This document shows positions 1-8,084 of a stretch of 17,236 nt of DNA, piece after piece. Both the position numbers and the translations under genes were made by a program. Position 1 is the first letter of the stretch; each line of letters starts with the position of its first letter. The stretch lies in assembly GCA_002323515.1 (NCBI GenBank), contig DCQQ01000025.1, forward strand, positions 1,126-18,361, in the 5' to 3' direction. The notes beneath the pieces were generated by a model. It saw only the letters and a list, made by a program, of their open reading frames with translations. It was not told the DNA's origin and ran no database searches. Source of the DNA: Balneolaceae bacterium UBA1514 (GTDB taxonomy: Bacteria > Bacteroidota > Rhodothermia > Balneolales > Balneolaceae).

Positions 1-726
1 TTCAGAAATGAGGGTCTTTCTCGGTTTCATAATCCTGAATTTACTCAGGTTGAACTGTATGTGGCCTACAAAGATTATGAGTGGATGATGGATTTCACTG
101 AAAAAATGATTGAAAATGCAGCCAAAGAACTACATATAAGTTCAAAAGTTAGTGTGGGAGAGCATGTCATTGACTTCAGCTCACCTTGGCCAAGAATCCC
201 TATTTTTGAAGCCATAGAGCAATATACCGGGCATCAGTTATACGGTAAAAATTTAGGTGAATTAAAGAATATCGCCAAGGTACTCCATATAGAAATGGAC
301 GAAAGCTTTGGTCTTACCAAAATTATCGATGAAATATTCGGAACCTATGTAGAGCCTAAACTCATACAACCTACATTTATCACCGACTACCCTGTTGAGA
401 TGAGCCCTCTTACTAAAAAGCATCGTAGCAAAGAAGGTTTAGTAGAACGCTTTGAATGCATCTGTAATGGCAAAGAAATCGCTAATGCCTATACCGAACT
501 CAACGACCCGGTAGACCAACGAGAACGACTTGAGGCTCAAGCATCCCTACGAGCTGGCGGGGATCATGAGGCCATGGCAATAGATGAGGACTTTTTAAGG
601 GCCCTTGAATATGGCATGCCACCTACTGCGGGAATAGGTATTGGAATTGATCGACTTTCCATGATAATGACCAATTCAGAATCCATAAGGGATGTACTTT
701 TCTTCCCTCAAATGAAGCCCGAATAA
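1..726 (+). CDS. lysS: Lysyl-tRNA synthetase, class II (3' part; 5' end outside window)
   Basis: LysRS charges tRNA-Lys with lysine using ATP in the cytoplasm. The frame is open from the first base of the window, so the gene starts upstream; 241 codons of a protein usually near 500 residues are present. The visible part is the C-terminal half of the class II catalytic domain. It opens in motif 2 with FRNEG followed by HNPEFT, the usual LysRS form of that loop. It ends with motif 3, [14 protein letters not shown], and the typical LysRS tail ([10 protein letters not shown]). The [12 protein letters not shown] stretch places the ATP-binding arginine near the end. The anticodon-binding OB-fold domain must lie upstream of the window. 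The stop codon is 2 bp from the next start codon, so the two genes are probably one transcript. Nothing in the visible part suggests damage. The identification is very secure. Confidence 0.97.
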   Translation, partial: FRNEGLSRFHNPEFTQVELYVAYKDYEWMMDFTEKMIENAAKELHISSKVSVGEHVIDFSSPWPRIPIFEAIEQYTGHQLYGKNLGELKNIAKVLHIEMDESFGLTKIIDEIFGTYVEPKLIQPTFITDYPVEMSPLTKKHRSKEGLVERFECICNGKEIANAYTELNDPVDQRERLEAQASLRAGGDHEAMAIDEDFLRALEYGMPPTAGIGIGIDRLSMIMTNSESIRDVLFFPQMKPE

Positions 727-728
727 TC

Positions 729-2009
729 ATGAGCATGGAGCGATTTTTAGCCTATCGATACTTCTGGGGAAAACGAAGTGGTAATGGCTTTATATCGTTC
801 ATTAAAACTATGTCCATAACTGGGGTGGCCATAGGTTCCGCTGGCTTATTAATTGCTTTATCCATTGTACACGGGTTTAAGGAAACTATTCAAGAAAAAG
901 TCATCAATTTTGCCCCACATATAACGGTAAGTAGTTTTTCCAACCAACCGCTTTATCGGGCAGATACACTCCAGACATATCTACAAGATCTAGAAGAACT
1001 TGCTTATATTGCACCTATAATACGTGGGCAGGTTATCATACAATTTCAAGAGCGAATTACTGGCGCTATGCTAAAAGGCGTTCCAAATATGTTGGATGAC
1101 CCCTCTGTACAGCCCTATTTAGAGGCTAGCTCCATCCAAATATCAACATCCGAAATAGCATCACGAGTAACCCCAAAAGTAGCAGCAAGCCAATCTCCAC
1201 TGAATGGTCTTGTACTGGGACAAGATATTGCTCAAGATTTAGGAGTGAGCATAGGTGACCGAATCATTGTGTACTCGGTTACAGATAAATCTACTAGTGA
1301 CACCTTTGGAAGCCCTGAACTAAAACAATTTCATGTTAGTCACATTTATAATACAGGAATTGAGTTTTTTGACAGCCAATATGCACTTGCAAACATAGAA
1401 ATAGTTCGCGAATTACTTTCAATACCCTCACCACAGGCACAAGATCTCGAACTTCGAATTCAGAATCCATCACTCAGCTCTATTGATACATTTGATCGGG
1501 TATTAGATCAAAAAATAAGCTTCCCGTACTACAGTGAAACCATCGAAAATCGCTACGGAAACCTGTTTGCTTGGGTCGAATTACAAGAAAACATCATTCC
1601 CTTAGTTATAGGTGTGATGATTTTAGTAGCAGCCTTCAATCTCATAGGGGCCATACTAATGATGGTCTTAGAACGAACCCAAGACATAGGCGTCCTTCGA
1701 ACTCTTGGGGCAACACAGCAACAAATACAACGAATATTTCTGGTTGAAGGACTCTGGGTTTCTATGATTGGGCTCCTCATTGGAATGGGAATAAGTCTCG
1801 CTTTTGTTTTTCTACAAAGTGAATTCGAATACATTCGTCTTTCAGAGGAAAACTATTACATGTCAGTTGCTCCAGTGTCCCCTCACTTACTTGATTTTTT
1901 GATTGTCCCCTTTGCAACCATTATTCTTTGCACTCTAGCCTCTTGGATTCCTGCTAGAATTGGGGCACGCTTTGATCCTCTTTATGCTATAAAACTAGGC
2001 CCTAAATAA
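729..2009 (+). CDS. LolC/LolE-type ABC transporter permease (FtsX family)
   Basis: This is a 426-residue inner-membrane permease of the type that, with the LolD ATPase, extracts outer-membrane lipoproteins and hands them to LolA. The topology fits: one N-terminal membrane segment (about residues 22-48, ending in the characteristic HGFKE), a long periplasmic domain (about 50-285), then three membrane segments (about 290-314, 335-361 and 388-408) forming the FtsX domain. The periplasmic part contains LGVSIGDRIIV, a common Lol permease motif. The stretch ERTQDIGVLRTLGAT is the coupling-helix region that contacts the ATPase. The start lies 2 bp after the lysS stop; an in-frame ATG two codons later is an alternative. 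No LolD ATPase gene follows, because the next gene is convergent, so the partner must be encoded elsewhere. LolC and LolE cannot be separated from sequence alone, so no symbol is given. Confidence 0.9.
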   Translation: MSMERFLAYRYFWGKRSGNGFISFIKTMSITGVAIGSAGLLIALSIVHGFKETIQEKVINFAPHITVSSFSNQPLYRADTLQTYLQDLEELAYIAPIIRGQVIIQFQERITGAMLKGVPNMLDDPSVQPYLEASSIQISTSEIASRVTPKVAASQSPLNGLVLGQDIAQDLGVSIGDRIIVYSVTDKSTSDTFGSPELKQFHVSHIYNTGIEFFDSQYALANIEIVRELLSIPSPQAQDLELRIQNPSLSSIDTFDRVLDQKISFPYYSETIENRYGNLFAWVELQENIIPLVIGVMILVAAFNLIGAILMMVLERTQDIGVLRTLGATQQQIQRIFLVEGLWVSMIGLLIGMGISLAFVFLQSEFEYIRLSEENYYMSVAPVSPHLLDFLIVPFATIILCTLASWIPARIGARFDPLYAIKLGPK

Positions 2010-2040
2010 CGCAAGTGTCTTAAAGTTACCTGCGCTTAGG
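2001..2040. terminator. Possible bidirectional hairpin between convergent genes
   Basis: An imperfect inverted repeat spans the 32-bp gap between the permease and the convergent T9SS cargo gene. CCTAA (2001-2005) pairs with TTAGG (2036-2040), and CGCA (2010-2013) pairs with TGCG (2031-2034), with an internal loop and a 17-nt apical loop. A short T-rich stretch follows on the plus strand. The stem is interrupted and not GC-rich, so this is only a plausible shared terminator. No folding calculation was made. Confidence 0.3.
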
Positions 2041-2041
2041 C

Positions 2042-3103
2042 TTATTTAATCAAGGTCATTTTCTTGGAATAAACCACTCCATTGCCAGCTACTAGGCGAT
2101 AGATATAACTACCTGTGGCAAGATTTGATGCTTCAAATGTCAGCTGATAATGCCCTGCAGCAGTATATTTATTCCATAACACATCTACCTCCCTTCCTAT
2201 TAGATCATATATTCGCACACTCACATGACTAGCTTGTAAAACTTCGAAACTTATTGAGGTTGTTGGATTAAATGGGTTTGGAAAATTTTGCTCAAGTAGA
2301 ATGCTTGTTGGAAATCCACTTTGCTCTGCAAGCGATTCATCAGAAACAGCTTGCTCAATGATAATGATGACGGAGAACTCAGTAAATAAGCCCTCCTGAT
2401 CGGTTACCTTACCACTGAGCACCACTTCTCCCACATAGATAGGCGAGTAAATTCGTAAACTTGCTGTAGAATCAACAAGTTCTACCACAATTACTGGTGG
2501 CGAAAGATTAAGTTCAAAATCAAGTTCTGAAAACAAATCATCTGAATCTTGAATGACCTCACCCAGAGCAAAAAATAAGGTATCATTTTGATTGAATCGT
2601 AGAGTGTCCGGTAAACCTATTAAACTTGGTGGGGTATTGTCAAATGAAACCACATTGGAGCGAATTGCTACAGTTTGAACCGCTAGTTCATTGAATTGAT
2701 GTTTGGTTATTTCTATTTGACCAATACGAGCAGACTTGGGCCGAAGTTTTAATATCAACAAAACGCCCGATTCTTGGATTGGGTTTGTGGCTGCCAATGA
2801 ATAAAAAACTTCATTGCTCTGAATATTAACCGCTGAAAAAGCTCCGTCAATTTTGGTCAGAGTACCCTCCGTTATGACTTCAACTAAATCAAACTGAAGA
2901 CTGTCATATATTAACTCAAAGCCAATACCATAAAGTTCATCATTTTGGCCAACATTCAAATAAATGGGATATGATAAGGTATCCAAAACATGTACCGTTG
3001 TATCCGGCATTGATAAAGAAGTCTGAGCTAGTAAGTTTTGCGGTACAAACCCCCAACTAAGGCTGACTACCAGTATAAACAATCCCATCTTAATTGATTT
3101 CAT
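2042..3103 (-). CDS. Secreted cohesin-like domain protein with T9SS type A sorting domain
   Basis: This 353-residue protein is predicted to be exported by Sec and then moved across the outer membrane by type IX secretion. Residues 1-26 form a signal peptide (basic start, hydrophobic core, LLA before the likely cut). Residues about 28-150 look like a cohesin-like beta-sandwich: a TVHVLDTLSYPIYLNV strand, the YGIGFELIYDSLQFDLVEV segment, and a late VLLILKLRPKSARIGQIEI strand pair. Residues about 155-255 resemble an Ig/cadherin-like module (LPDTLRFNQNDTLFF; GEVVLSGKVTDQEG). Residues 263-353 are a clear T9SS type A sorting domain, with LEQNFPNPFNPTTSISFEV, IYDLIGREV, GSYIYRLVAG and the terminal KKMTLIK. 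No enzyme domain and no dockerin are visible, so adhesion or scaffolding is a guess. A decayed relative lies directly upstream. The T9SS call is strong and the cohesin call moderate. Confidence 0.85.
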   Translation of the reverse strand: MKSIKMGLFILVVSLSWGFVPQNLLAQTSLSMPDTTVHVLDTLSYPIYLNVGQNDELYGIGFELIYDSLQFDLVEVITEGTLTKIDGAFSAVNIQSNEVFYSLAATNPIQESGVLLILKLRPKSARIGQIEITKHQFNELAVQTVAIRSNVVSFDNTPPSLIGLPDTLRFNQNDTLFFALGEVIQDSDDLFSELDFELNLSPPVIVVELVDSTASLRIYSPIYVGEVVLSGKVTDQEGLFTEFSVIIIIEQAVSDESLAEQSGFPTSILLEQNFPNPFNPTTSISFEVLQASHVSVRIYDLIGREVDVLWNKYTAAGHYQLTFEASNLATGSYIYRLVAGNGVVYSKKMTLIK

Positions 3104-3191
3104 AAACTACCGAATAATTGTGGTAAAAAGAATATAAGGGAATGCGTTAAAAATATAACAACCCATAAGTTCAGGTAATGCTATTTAAACA

Positions 3192-3933
3192 TCACTTAAT
3201 TTAGGTCATACGCTTGGTAATCTCATTTGAACCAACTTCTATTCGATACATATATACCCAACTCGATAAATTAGCGATATTCCAACTCGCTGTATACGAT
3301 CCTACTTTTTTATGCTCATATATCAATCTTTCGACACCAAACAATGATATATGAATCTGATTGTCTCGCTGTTGAATCATTTGTTGCAGACATTCTGGTA
3401 ACTGATCAAGTCCAACGAAGGATATACAATTGGGTAGATCTATAATCATTTCAGTATAATAATACCTATTGCTGGGACTGAAAATTATACTTCAATGGTT
3501 GAATTACCATCAAAAGTGTCGACTAATGACTAATCTAACTTAGCAAGTACAGGATCGGCTTTCTTAAAAGCAAACCACAGGCAATTTCATCTAATAAACC
3601 AACCTTATATTGTAGAATTTAAGACGCATCAAAAGAAGCGACGTCCCCATTCGCAGTCACATCTGCAGCTAATGAATCATCATTTACTAATGGGAAATGA
3701 GGTTGTAGATAGACGGAATTTCGTATAATAAAAGTAGCATCTAATTCAGAAATGCTTTGATCATTTGTTACATTACCACATAACTGACTAGCAATCAAAT
3801 ATGGGATTATCAGATCAGGATGTGCCTCCTCGTTGATATTGATACTGGACATGGTAATGTCAAACTTACCAGCTGAAAAACCAAGAACTTTCAGTGCAAA
3901 AAATGATTTGGCCAGCAGGGTTGAACCCACCAA
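3192..3933 (-). pseudogene. Decayed cohesin - double dockerin - cohesin - T9SS-tail gene
   Basis: Reading the minus strand across frames recovers ordered pieces of one extracellular protein. (1) The end of a cohesin-like domain, FFALKVLGFSAGKFDITMSS, at about 3905-3815. (2) A dockerin pair: NVTNDQSISELD followed by DVTANGDVASFD. Both keep the spacing of the calcium loop; the first has Asn at position 1 and Gln in place of Gly. The second repeat hits a TAA at 3619-3621 but continues in frame as ILQYKVGLLDEI. (3) After a frame change, the start of a second cohesin-like domain, YYYTEMIIDLPNCISFVG, with LPE and NQIHISLFGVE. (4) A fused T9SS tail, GSYTASWNIANLSSWVYMYR, ending KRMT, a stop, then IK and TGA, against KKMTLIK in the intact neighbour. 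The 5' part is missing at the ald 3' end. At least three nonsense codons, one or more frameshifts and an internal deletion argue against function. Confidence 0.75.
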
Positions 3934-3953
3934 TAAAGAGCATACTTTAAATT

Positions 3954-5066
3954 TTATAACATATTATCTACTGTAGACCACTCGATACCAAAAGCCTCAG
4001 CTACATCTTCATAAACAATGGTGCCCTCTACAATGTTTACCCCTTTTAGTAGTTCTACATCATCTTTAACCGCCTTTTTCCACCCTTTATTGGCTAAAGC
4101 AACCGCATAGGGAAGCGTCATGTTAGTCAAGCCTAAGGTAGAGGTATATGGCACAGCACCAGGCATATTGGCAACACAGTAGTGTAGAATTTCGTCCACA
4201 AAATAGACAGGGTCTTGATGTGTAGTGGGTTTTGAGGTTTCAAAACAACCACCTTGGTCAATGGCTACATCAACCAAAACGGTACCGGGCCTCATATGAC
4301 TGAGCATTTCGCGTGTGATAAGATGTGGTGCCTTTGCGCCTGGTTTTAGAACGGCTCCGATAATTAAATCTACCGTTGGCAGTATGGCTCGTATGTTAGC
4401 TTCTGAAGAGAACAGTGTGGTGATGTTTTTGGGCATTACATCATCTAAATAGCGTAATCTTGGCATATTTATGTCCATAATGGTTGTATTTGAACCCATT
4501 CCTGCTGCAATTTTAGCCGCATTTACTCCTACAATACCGCCACCTAAAACCAAAGTATTTGCTGGAGGAACACCTGGGATTCCTCCCATTAGTACGCCAC
4601 GACCACCCATCGCTTTTTCTAAAAACTTCGCCCCTTCCTGGGTAGCCATTCTGCCGGCTACTTCACTCATAGGGATGAGTAAAGGCAACGATCGATCTGC
4701 TTTTTCTACCGTCTCATAAGCTATAGCAATACATTTTGAATCTATAATGGCCTGAGTGAGTGTTTTATCAGCAGCAAAGTGAAAGTATGTGAAGAGAACT
4801 TGCCCCTCGTTAATTCGGCTGTACTCCTCAGCAATTGGCTCCTTTACTTTCATAATCATATCAGCAGTATCCCACAAAGCATCTACATCTGCCTCTATCC
4901 GTGCACCTGCTGCCACATACTCATCATCGGAAAATCCACTACCTAATCCAGCGTCTTTTTCTACCGTCACCTTGTGCCCTTGTTGCACTAAAGTCATCAC
5001 TCCTCCAGGTTGTACGGCTACTCGATTTTCTTGGGGTTTAATTTCTTTAGGTATGCCAATATTCAT
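3954..5066 (-). CDS. ald: Alanine dehydrogenase
   Basis: Ald interconverts L-alanine and pyruvate plus ammonia with NAD(H) in the cytoplasm, linking alanine use or nitrogen assimilation to central metabolism. The 370-residue length is that of the family. The N-terminus MNIGIPKEIKPQENRVAVQP is diagnostic. Substrate-site residues are visible at Arg15, Lys75 (in MKVKEP) and His96 (in YFHFA). A Rossmann NAD-binding loop, LVLGGGIVGVNAA, lies at about residues 172-184. The VLVDVAIDQGGCFETS segment carries the conserved Asp near residue 270. The ATG is preceded on the minus strand by AAGAGG about eight bases upstream, one of the few clear Shine-Dalgarno sequences in this window. The gene is divergent from the metalloprotease gene. 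Its stop codon lies about 20 bp before the recognisable remnant of the cohesin/dockerin pseudogene. The call is secure. Confidence 0.97.
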   Translation of the reverse strand: MNIGIPKEIKPQENRVAVQPGGVMTLVQQGHKVTVEKDAGLGSGFSDDEYVAAGARIEADVDALWDTADMIMKVKEPIAEEYSRINEGQVLFTYFHFAADKTLTQAIIDSKCIAIAYETVEKADRSLPLLIPMSEVAGRMATQEGAKFLEKAMGGRGVLMGGIPGVPPANTLVLGGGIVGVNAAKIAAGMGSNTTIMDINMPRLRYLDDVMPKNITTLFSSEANIRAILPTVDLIIGAVLKPGAKAPHLITREMLSHMRPGTVLVDVAIDQGGCFETSKPTTHQDPVYFVDEILHYCVANMPGAVPYTSTLGLTNMTLPYAVALANKGWKKAVKDDVELLKGVNIVEGTIVYEDVAEAFGIEWSTVDNML

Positions 5067-5324
5067 TTTTATGCCTCTTAAATTAGTTGGTACAGATTAA
5101 TGTTTGTTCCAGATTCAAGTTCGGAACCTGTTAATTTATTTTTTGTTAATTGTCTGCCCCTAAGATTATGGGGTATGAGCAAATGAGTGGAAAAAAACGA
5201 TATATAATCAGTCAGCAAAAATACGCTTTTCTTTTCATAAAGCTCTACTGTTTTGTGCTGATTTTTAAATTGTTTATCATCACAAAGTAAAGCACTTATT
5301 TAACCATTCCCTTGCATTAATCTT
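5067..5324. promoter_or_regulatory. Divergent control region between ald and the metalloprotease gene
   Basis: These 258 bp must hold the promoters of both divergent genes. They are AT-rich. Small symmetric elements include GTTCC (5106-5110) facing GGAAC (5123-5127) with a 12-bp spacer, 40 to 61 bases upstream of the ald start. CCCC (5157-5160) faces GGGG (5170-5173) across 9 bases. The direct repeat GTTAAT occurs twice around 5130-5150. I cannot assign a convincing Bacteroidota-type -33/-7 pair. The GTTCC/GGAAC pair could be an operator or a leader hairpin for ald, or chance. Confidence 0.35.
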
Positions 5325-7814
5325 ATGAGACAGCCATTGTCCACGTATTTAGTTCCTAGAAAATTCGCCTACTTCCTATCATTTGTATTAATAAACCTTT
5401 TTTTTAGTGCTTGCTCTATAAGTGGAAAACTGAATAGCAATACTTTATCTCAAGACTCTGTCTCTGAAAAAAAGACCTCACCTTCTACTATATCTGATTT
5501 TGCAAAAGAAATGGATCGGGTCGATGAGGGGGTCATTACTGTAATGCAAAAAGAAGATAAAATTTATTGGAGTATTGCTGATTCATTATTGAATAGAGAC
5601 TTTTTGTTGGTCAGCCGTGTGGCAGGTGTTCCAAATGGGTACTTTGGTTTTTACTCTGCCGGTGCAAAGACGGCAGAGCGAGTACTTCAGTTCAGCAAAG
5701 TAAAAAAGCGGGTTATAATTAAAGAAGTCTCTTATGAAAATATAGCTGATAGCACTCTACCTATTTATGAATCTGTACAGGCTAATAATTTCGCTCCTAT
5801 TTTAGGTGCATTTGATCAGGAACTATACGATGAAGACGCACGAGAAACAATTATTGAATTGAGTGACTTTTTCACCGAGGATATTGAAGCAATTAGTGGG
5901 GTAATTCCTTTTTTACGCAGAGAATATCAAGTCAGGAGGCTAGATGGAAACAGAAGCTACGTTGAAAGTGTGAAAAGCTTCCCAAAAAATCTTGAAATTC
6001 GCCATGTACTCACTTATCAGGCTAACAATCCCCCATCTTCCACATCTAATTCCACCTTGAGTATTCGTATGAGTCAGTCTATGATATTGTTGCCGAAAGT
6101 TCCGATGCAAAAAAGACTTTTTGACTACAGAGTGGGTTGGTTTACCATTCAACAAATAGATTTTGGATCTGAACAACAAAAAGCAGATCGGCAGGCTTAC
6201 ATTCGTCGCTGGAGGTTAGAACCAAGTGATTCTTCTGCTTATTTTAGAGGAGAATTAGTTGAGCCAAAGAAACCTATTGTATATTATCTAGATCCTGCTA
6301 CACCGGAAAAATATCGGATTTACATTATACGAGGTATAGAAGATTGGAATGTTGCATTCGAGGAGGCTGGATTTAAAAATGCCATACAAGCCAAGCTGCC
6401 ACCATCTCCCAATGAAGATCCAGATTGGAGTCCAGAGGATATTAGGTATTCTACGGTTAGGTGGGTCGCTAACGAAATTCGAAACGCGGTGGGTCCTAGT
6501 GTCTCAGATCCTAGGTCAGGCGAGATCATTGAAAGTGATATTGTATGGTATCATAATCACATGCGTTCCTATAGAAACCGACTAATGATTGAAACAGGAG
6601 CAGCCAATCCAAAAGCACGAAAGCTCACACTAGCCGATGATTTAATAGGTGAAACCATGCGCAGGGTAATTTCACATGAAATAGGTCACGCATTAGGTTT
6701 GCCACATAATATGCAATCCAGTTCTGCCTATCCTGTAGACTCACTTCGATCGGGTACATTTACCCAAAAGTATGGAATAGCAACTACTATCATGGAATAT
6801 GCCCGACAAAACTATGTGGCACAACCAGGCGACGAAAATATTCGCTTCATCCGTCAATTAGGTCCATATGATCTTTATTCGGTTAATTGGGGGTATAGAT
6901 TGATTCCAAATGCACGCACTCCTGAAGACGAAAAAGTAACTCTAGATTCATGGATTATGAAAAAATCTGGAGACCCAGTTTACCGGTTTGCAGGATCAAC
7001 TGGCTATGACCCATCTGCACAAACCGAGGATTTAGGGGATGACCCCGTCAAGGCAAGCGCTTATGGTCTAATGAATTTAAAACGTGTGGTTTCTGAATTA
7101 ATGGAATGGACCTATACCGAAGGTGAGGGTTATCAAGATTTAGAAGAGATTTATGGAGAACTCATTGGTATGTGGTCTCGTTATTCTCGACATGTTGCAA
7201 CCAATATTGGTGGTGTATATCAAAATAGAAAATCGGCCGATCAAAGTGGATTTGTCTATACCCCAGTAAGTAAAGTAAATCAACTTCGAGCCTTAGAATT
7301 CTTAAATGAGCATGTTTTTACTACCCCATACTGGCTCTTGGATACCGATATACTCCAAAATATTCAGGCAGCTGGAAGTATAGACCAGATACAATCCCTA
7401 CAAAGTAGAATACTTGGGTCTGTATTAGATCCAGATGTTCTTCTACGTTTAATTGAATATTCTGAGCTAGGATCGAATACGCTTAGTCCCGACGAAATGC
7501 TTCAGACTCTGCGCCTTGGTATATGGAAGGAAATATATGACAATAATAGTGAAATTGACGTCTATCGTCGCACACTACAACGTGAATATCTTTCTCGTAT
7601 TGATTCTTTCTTGAGCATGGGTCAAATGGGGAGCAGTAGGAATCCTGTAGATCTACAAAATTCTGATATTCACCCATTATTACGAAATGAATTAACCTTG
7701 TTAACAAACGATATTACTAGCCGTCTAGGTAGAGGAAGACTCAACGGCATTCAAAAAGTACATTTAGAAGATGTGATTGTTAGAATTGAACAAATTCTAT
7801 ATAACAATGAATAA
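5325..7814 (+). CDS. Zinc-dependent metalloprotease lipoprotein (DUF5117/DUF5118 type)
   Basis: This 829-residue protein is predicted to be an envelope-anchored peptidase of the metzincin-like group common in Bacteroidota and relatives; its substrate is unknown. The N-terminus has a hydrophobic stretch ending in a lipobox-like FFSAC, with Cys30 as the lipidation site. Residues about 45-95 match the short DUF5118-type region (DRVDEGVITVMQKEDKIYW) and about 105-300 the DUF5117-type region. The catalytic domain follows. HEIGHALGLPH at residues 451-461 fits HExxHxxGxxH, giving three histidine zinc ligands and Glu452 as catalytic base. IMEY around Met490 is a plausible Met-turn. The C-terminal third is mostly helical and unassigned. 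No Shine-Dalgarno precedes the ATG, and no downstream partner is co-transcribed. All key residues are present, so the protein should be active. Confidence 0.92.
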   Translation: MRQPLSTYLVPRKFAYFLSFVLINLFFSACSISGKLNSNTLSQDSVSEKKTSPSTISDFAKEMDRVDEGVITVMQKEDKIYWSIADSLLNRDFLLVSRVAGVPNGYFGFYSAGAKTAERVLQFSKVKKRVIIKEVSYENIADSTLPIYESVQANNFAPILGAFDQELYDEDARETIIELSDFFTEDIEAISGVIPFLRREYQVRRLDGNRSYVESVKSFPKNLEIRHVLTYQANNPPSSTSNSTLSIRMSQSMILLPKVPMQKRLFDYRVGWFTIQQIDFGSEQQKADRQAYIRRWRLEPSDSSAYFRGELVEPKKPIVYYLDPATPEKYRIYIIRGIEDWNVAFEEAGFKNAIQAKLPPSPNEDPDWSPEDIRYSTVRWVANEIRNAVGPSVSDPRSGEIIESDIVWYHNHMRSYRNRLMIETGAANPKARKLTLADDLIGETMRRVISHEIGHALGLPHNMQSSSAYPVDSLRSGTFTQKYGIATTIMEYARQNYVAQPGDENIRFIRQLGPYDLYSVNWGYRLIPNARTPEDEKVTLDSWIMKKSGDPVYRFAGSTGYDPSAQTEDLGDDPVKASAYGLMNLKRVVSELMEWTYTEGEGYQDLEEIYGELIGMWSRYSRHVATNIGGVYQNRKSADQSGFVYTPVSKVNQLRALEFLNEHVFTTPYWLLDTDILQNIQAAGSIDQIQSLQSRILGSVLDPDVLLRLIEYSELGSNTLSPDEMLQTLRLGIWKEIYDNNSEIDVYRRTLQREYLSRIDSFLSMGQMGSSRNPVDLQNSDIHPLLRNELTLLTNDITSRLGRGRLNGIQKVHLEDVIVRIEQILYNNE

Positions 7815-7820
7815 TTTGTA

Positions 7821-8084
7821 TTAGCTAGATTCACTTAGCTTTGCTAATCCTTTTACTGTTATACTAACCGATTCATACAAAAATACACCTCCACTACTCT
7901 CAATGCACATATACTCCTTGTCTTCAAGATATTCGAGTAAATTCTTTACCTCATTAAGTTCTATTTTCTATTTCGAACACAAGGGATCAACAGATACTAT
8001 TTCCTCACTATTTGAATAAGACTGAAGGGCAATCTCGGATAAAAGTACATGAGCGGTATTACTGAATTCACTGCCAATGATCAT
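7821..8084 (-). pseudogene. Small winged-helix-like gene interrupted by one amber codon
   Basis: In the 440 bp between the protease gene and trkA, one minus-strand frame reads 38 codons from an ATG at 8084, meets a single TAG at 7968-7970, and continues another 48 codons to a TAA at 7821-7823. The second part is protein-like: IELNEVKNLLEYLEDKEYM, then CIESSGGVFLYESVSITVKG and LAKLSESS. A helix with LLxYLxxKEY, a glycine-containing hairpin and a final ITxKGL is the usual signature of a winged-helix wing and last strand, as in small transcription regulators. The first part, ending VDPLCSK, has more helix (VLLSEIALQSY). A CAG to TAG change would explain the stop. I do not recognise the family. 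It could also be two very short genes, a suppressed amber or a sequencing error. The rest of the gap (8085-8254) appears non-coding. Confidence 0.5.

Noticed and set aside
3201..3449. An 82-codon minus-strand frame taken as a small intact gene
   Set aside because: Its first part reads as a cohesin-like piece and its end as a T9SS tail lacking the last residues, so it is part of the larger decayed gene and not a gene in its own right.
3619..3933. A 104-codon minus-strand frame taken as a small intact secreted protein
   Set aside because: It would need a TTG start, begins inside a cohesin-like domain, and stops in the middle of the second dockerin repeat, whose sequence continues past the stop.
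4471..5100. Two plus-strand open frames antisense to ald
   Set aside because: They lie entirely or mostly over a secure ald gene on the other strand; no motif or ribosome site supports them.
5940..6585. Several open frames on both strands inside the metalloprotease gene
   Set aside because: They overlap the catalytic domain coding sequence in other frames and show no domain signature.
7820..7848. ATTAGC/GCTAAT inverted repeat followed by CCTTTT, as terminator of the protease gene
   Set aside because: The stem is six AT-rich pairs with a 17-base loop and falls inside the coding end of the minus-strand remnant; too weak to call.
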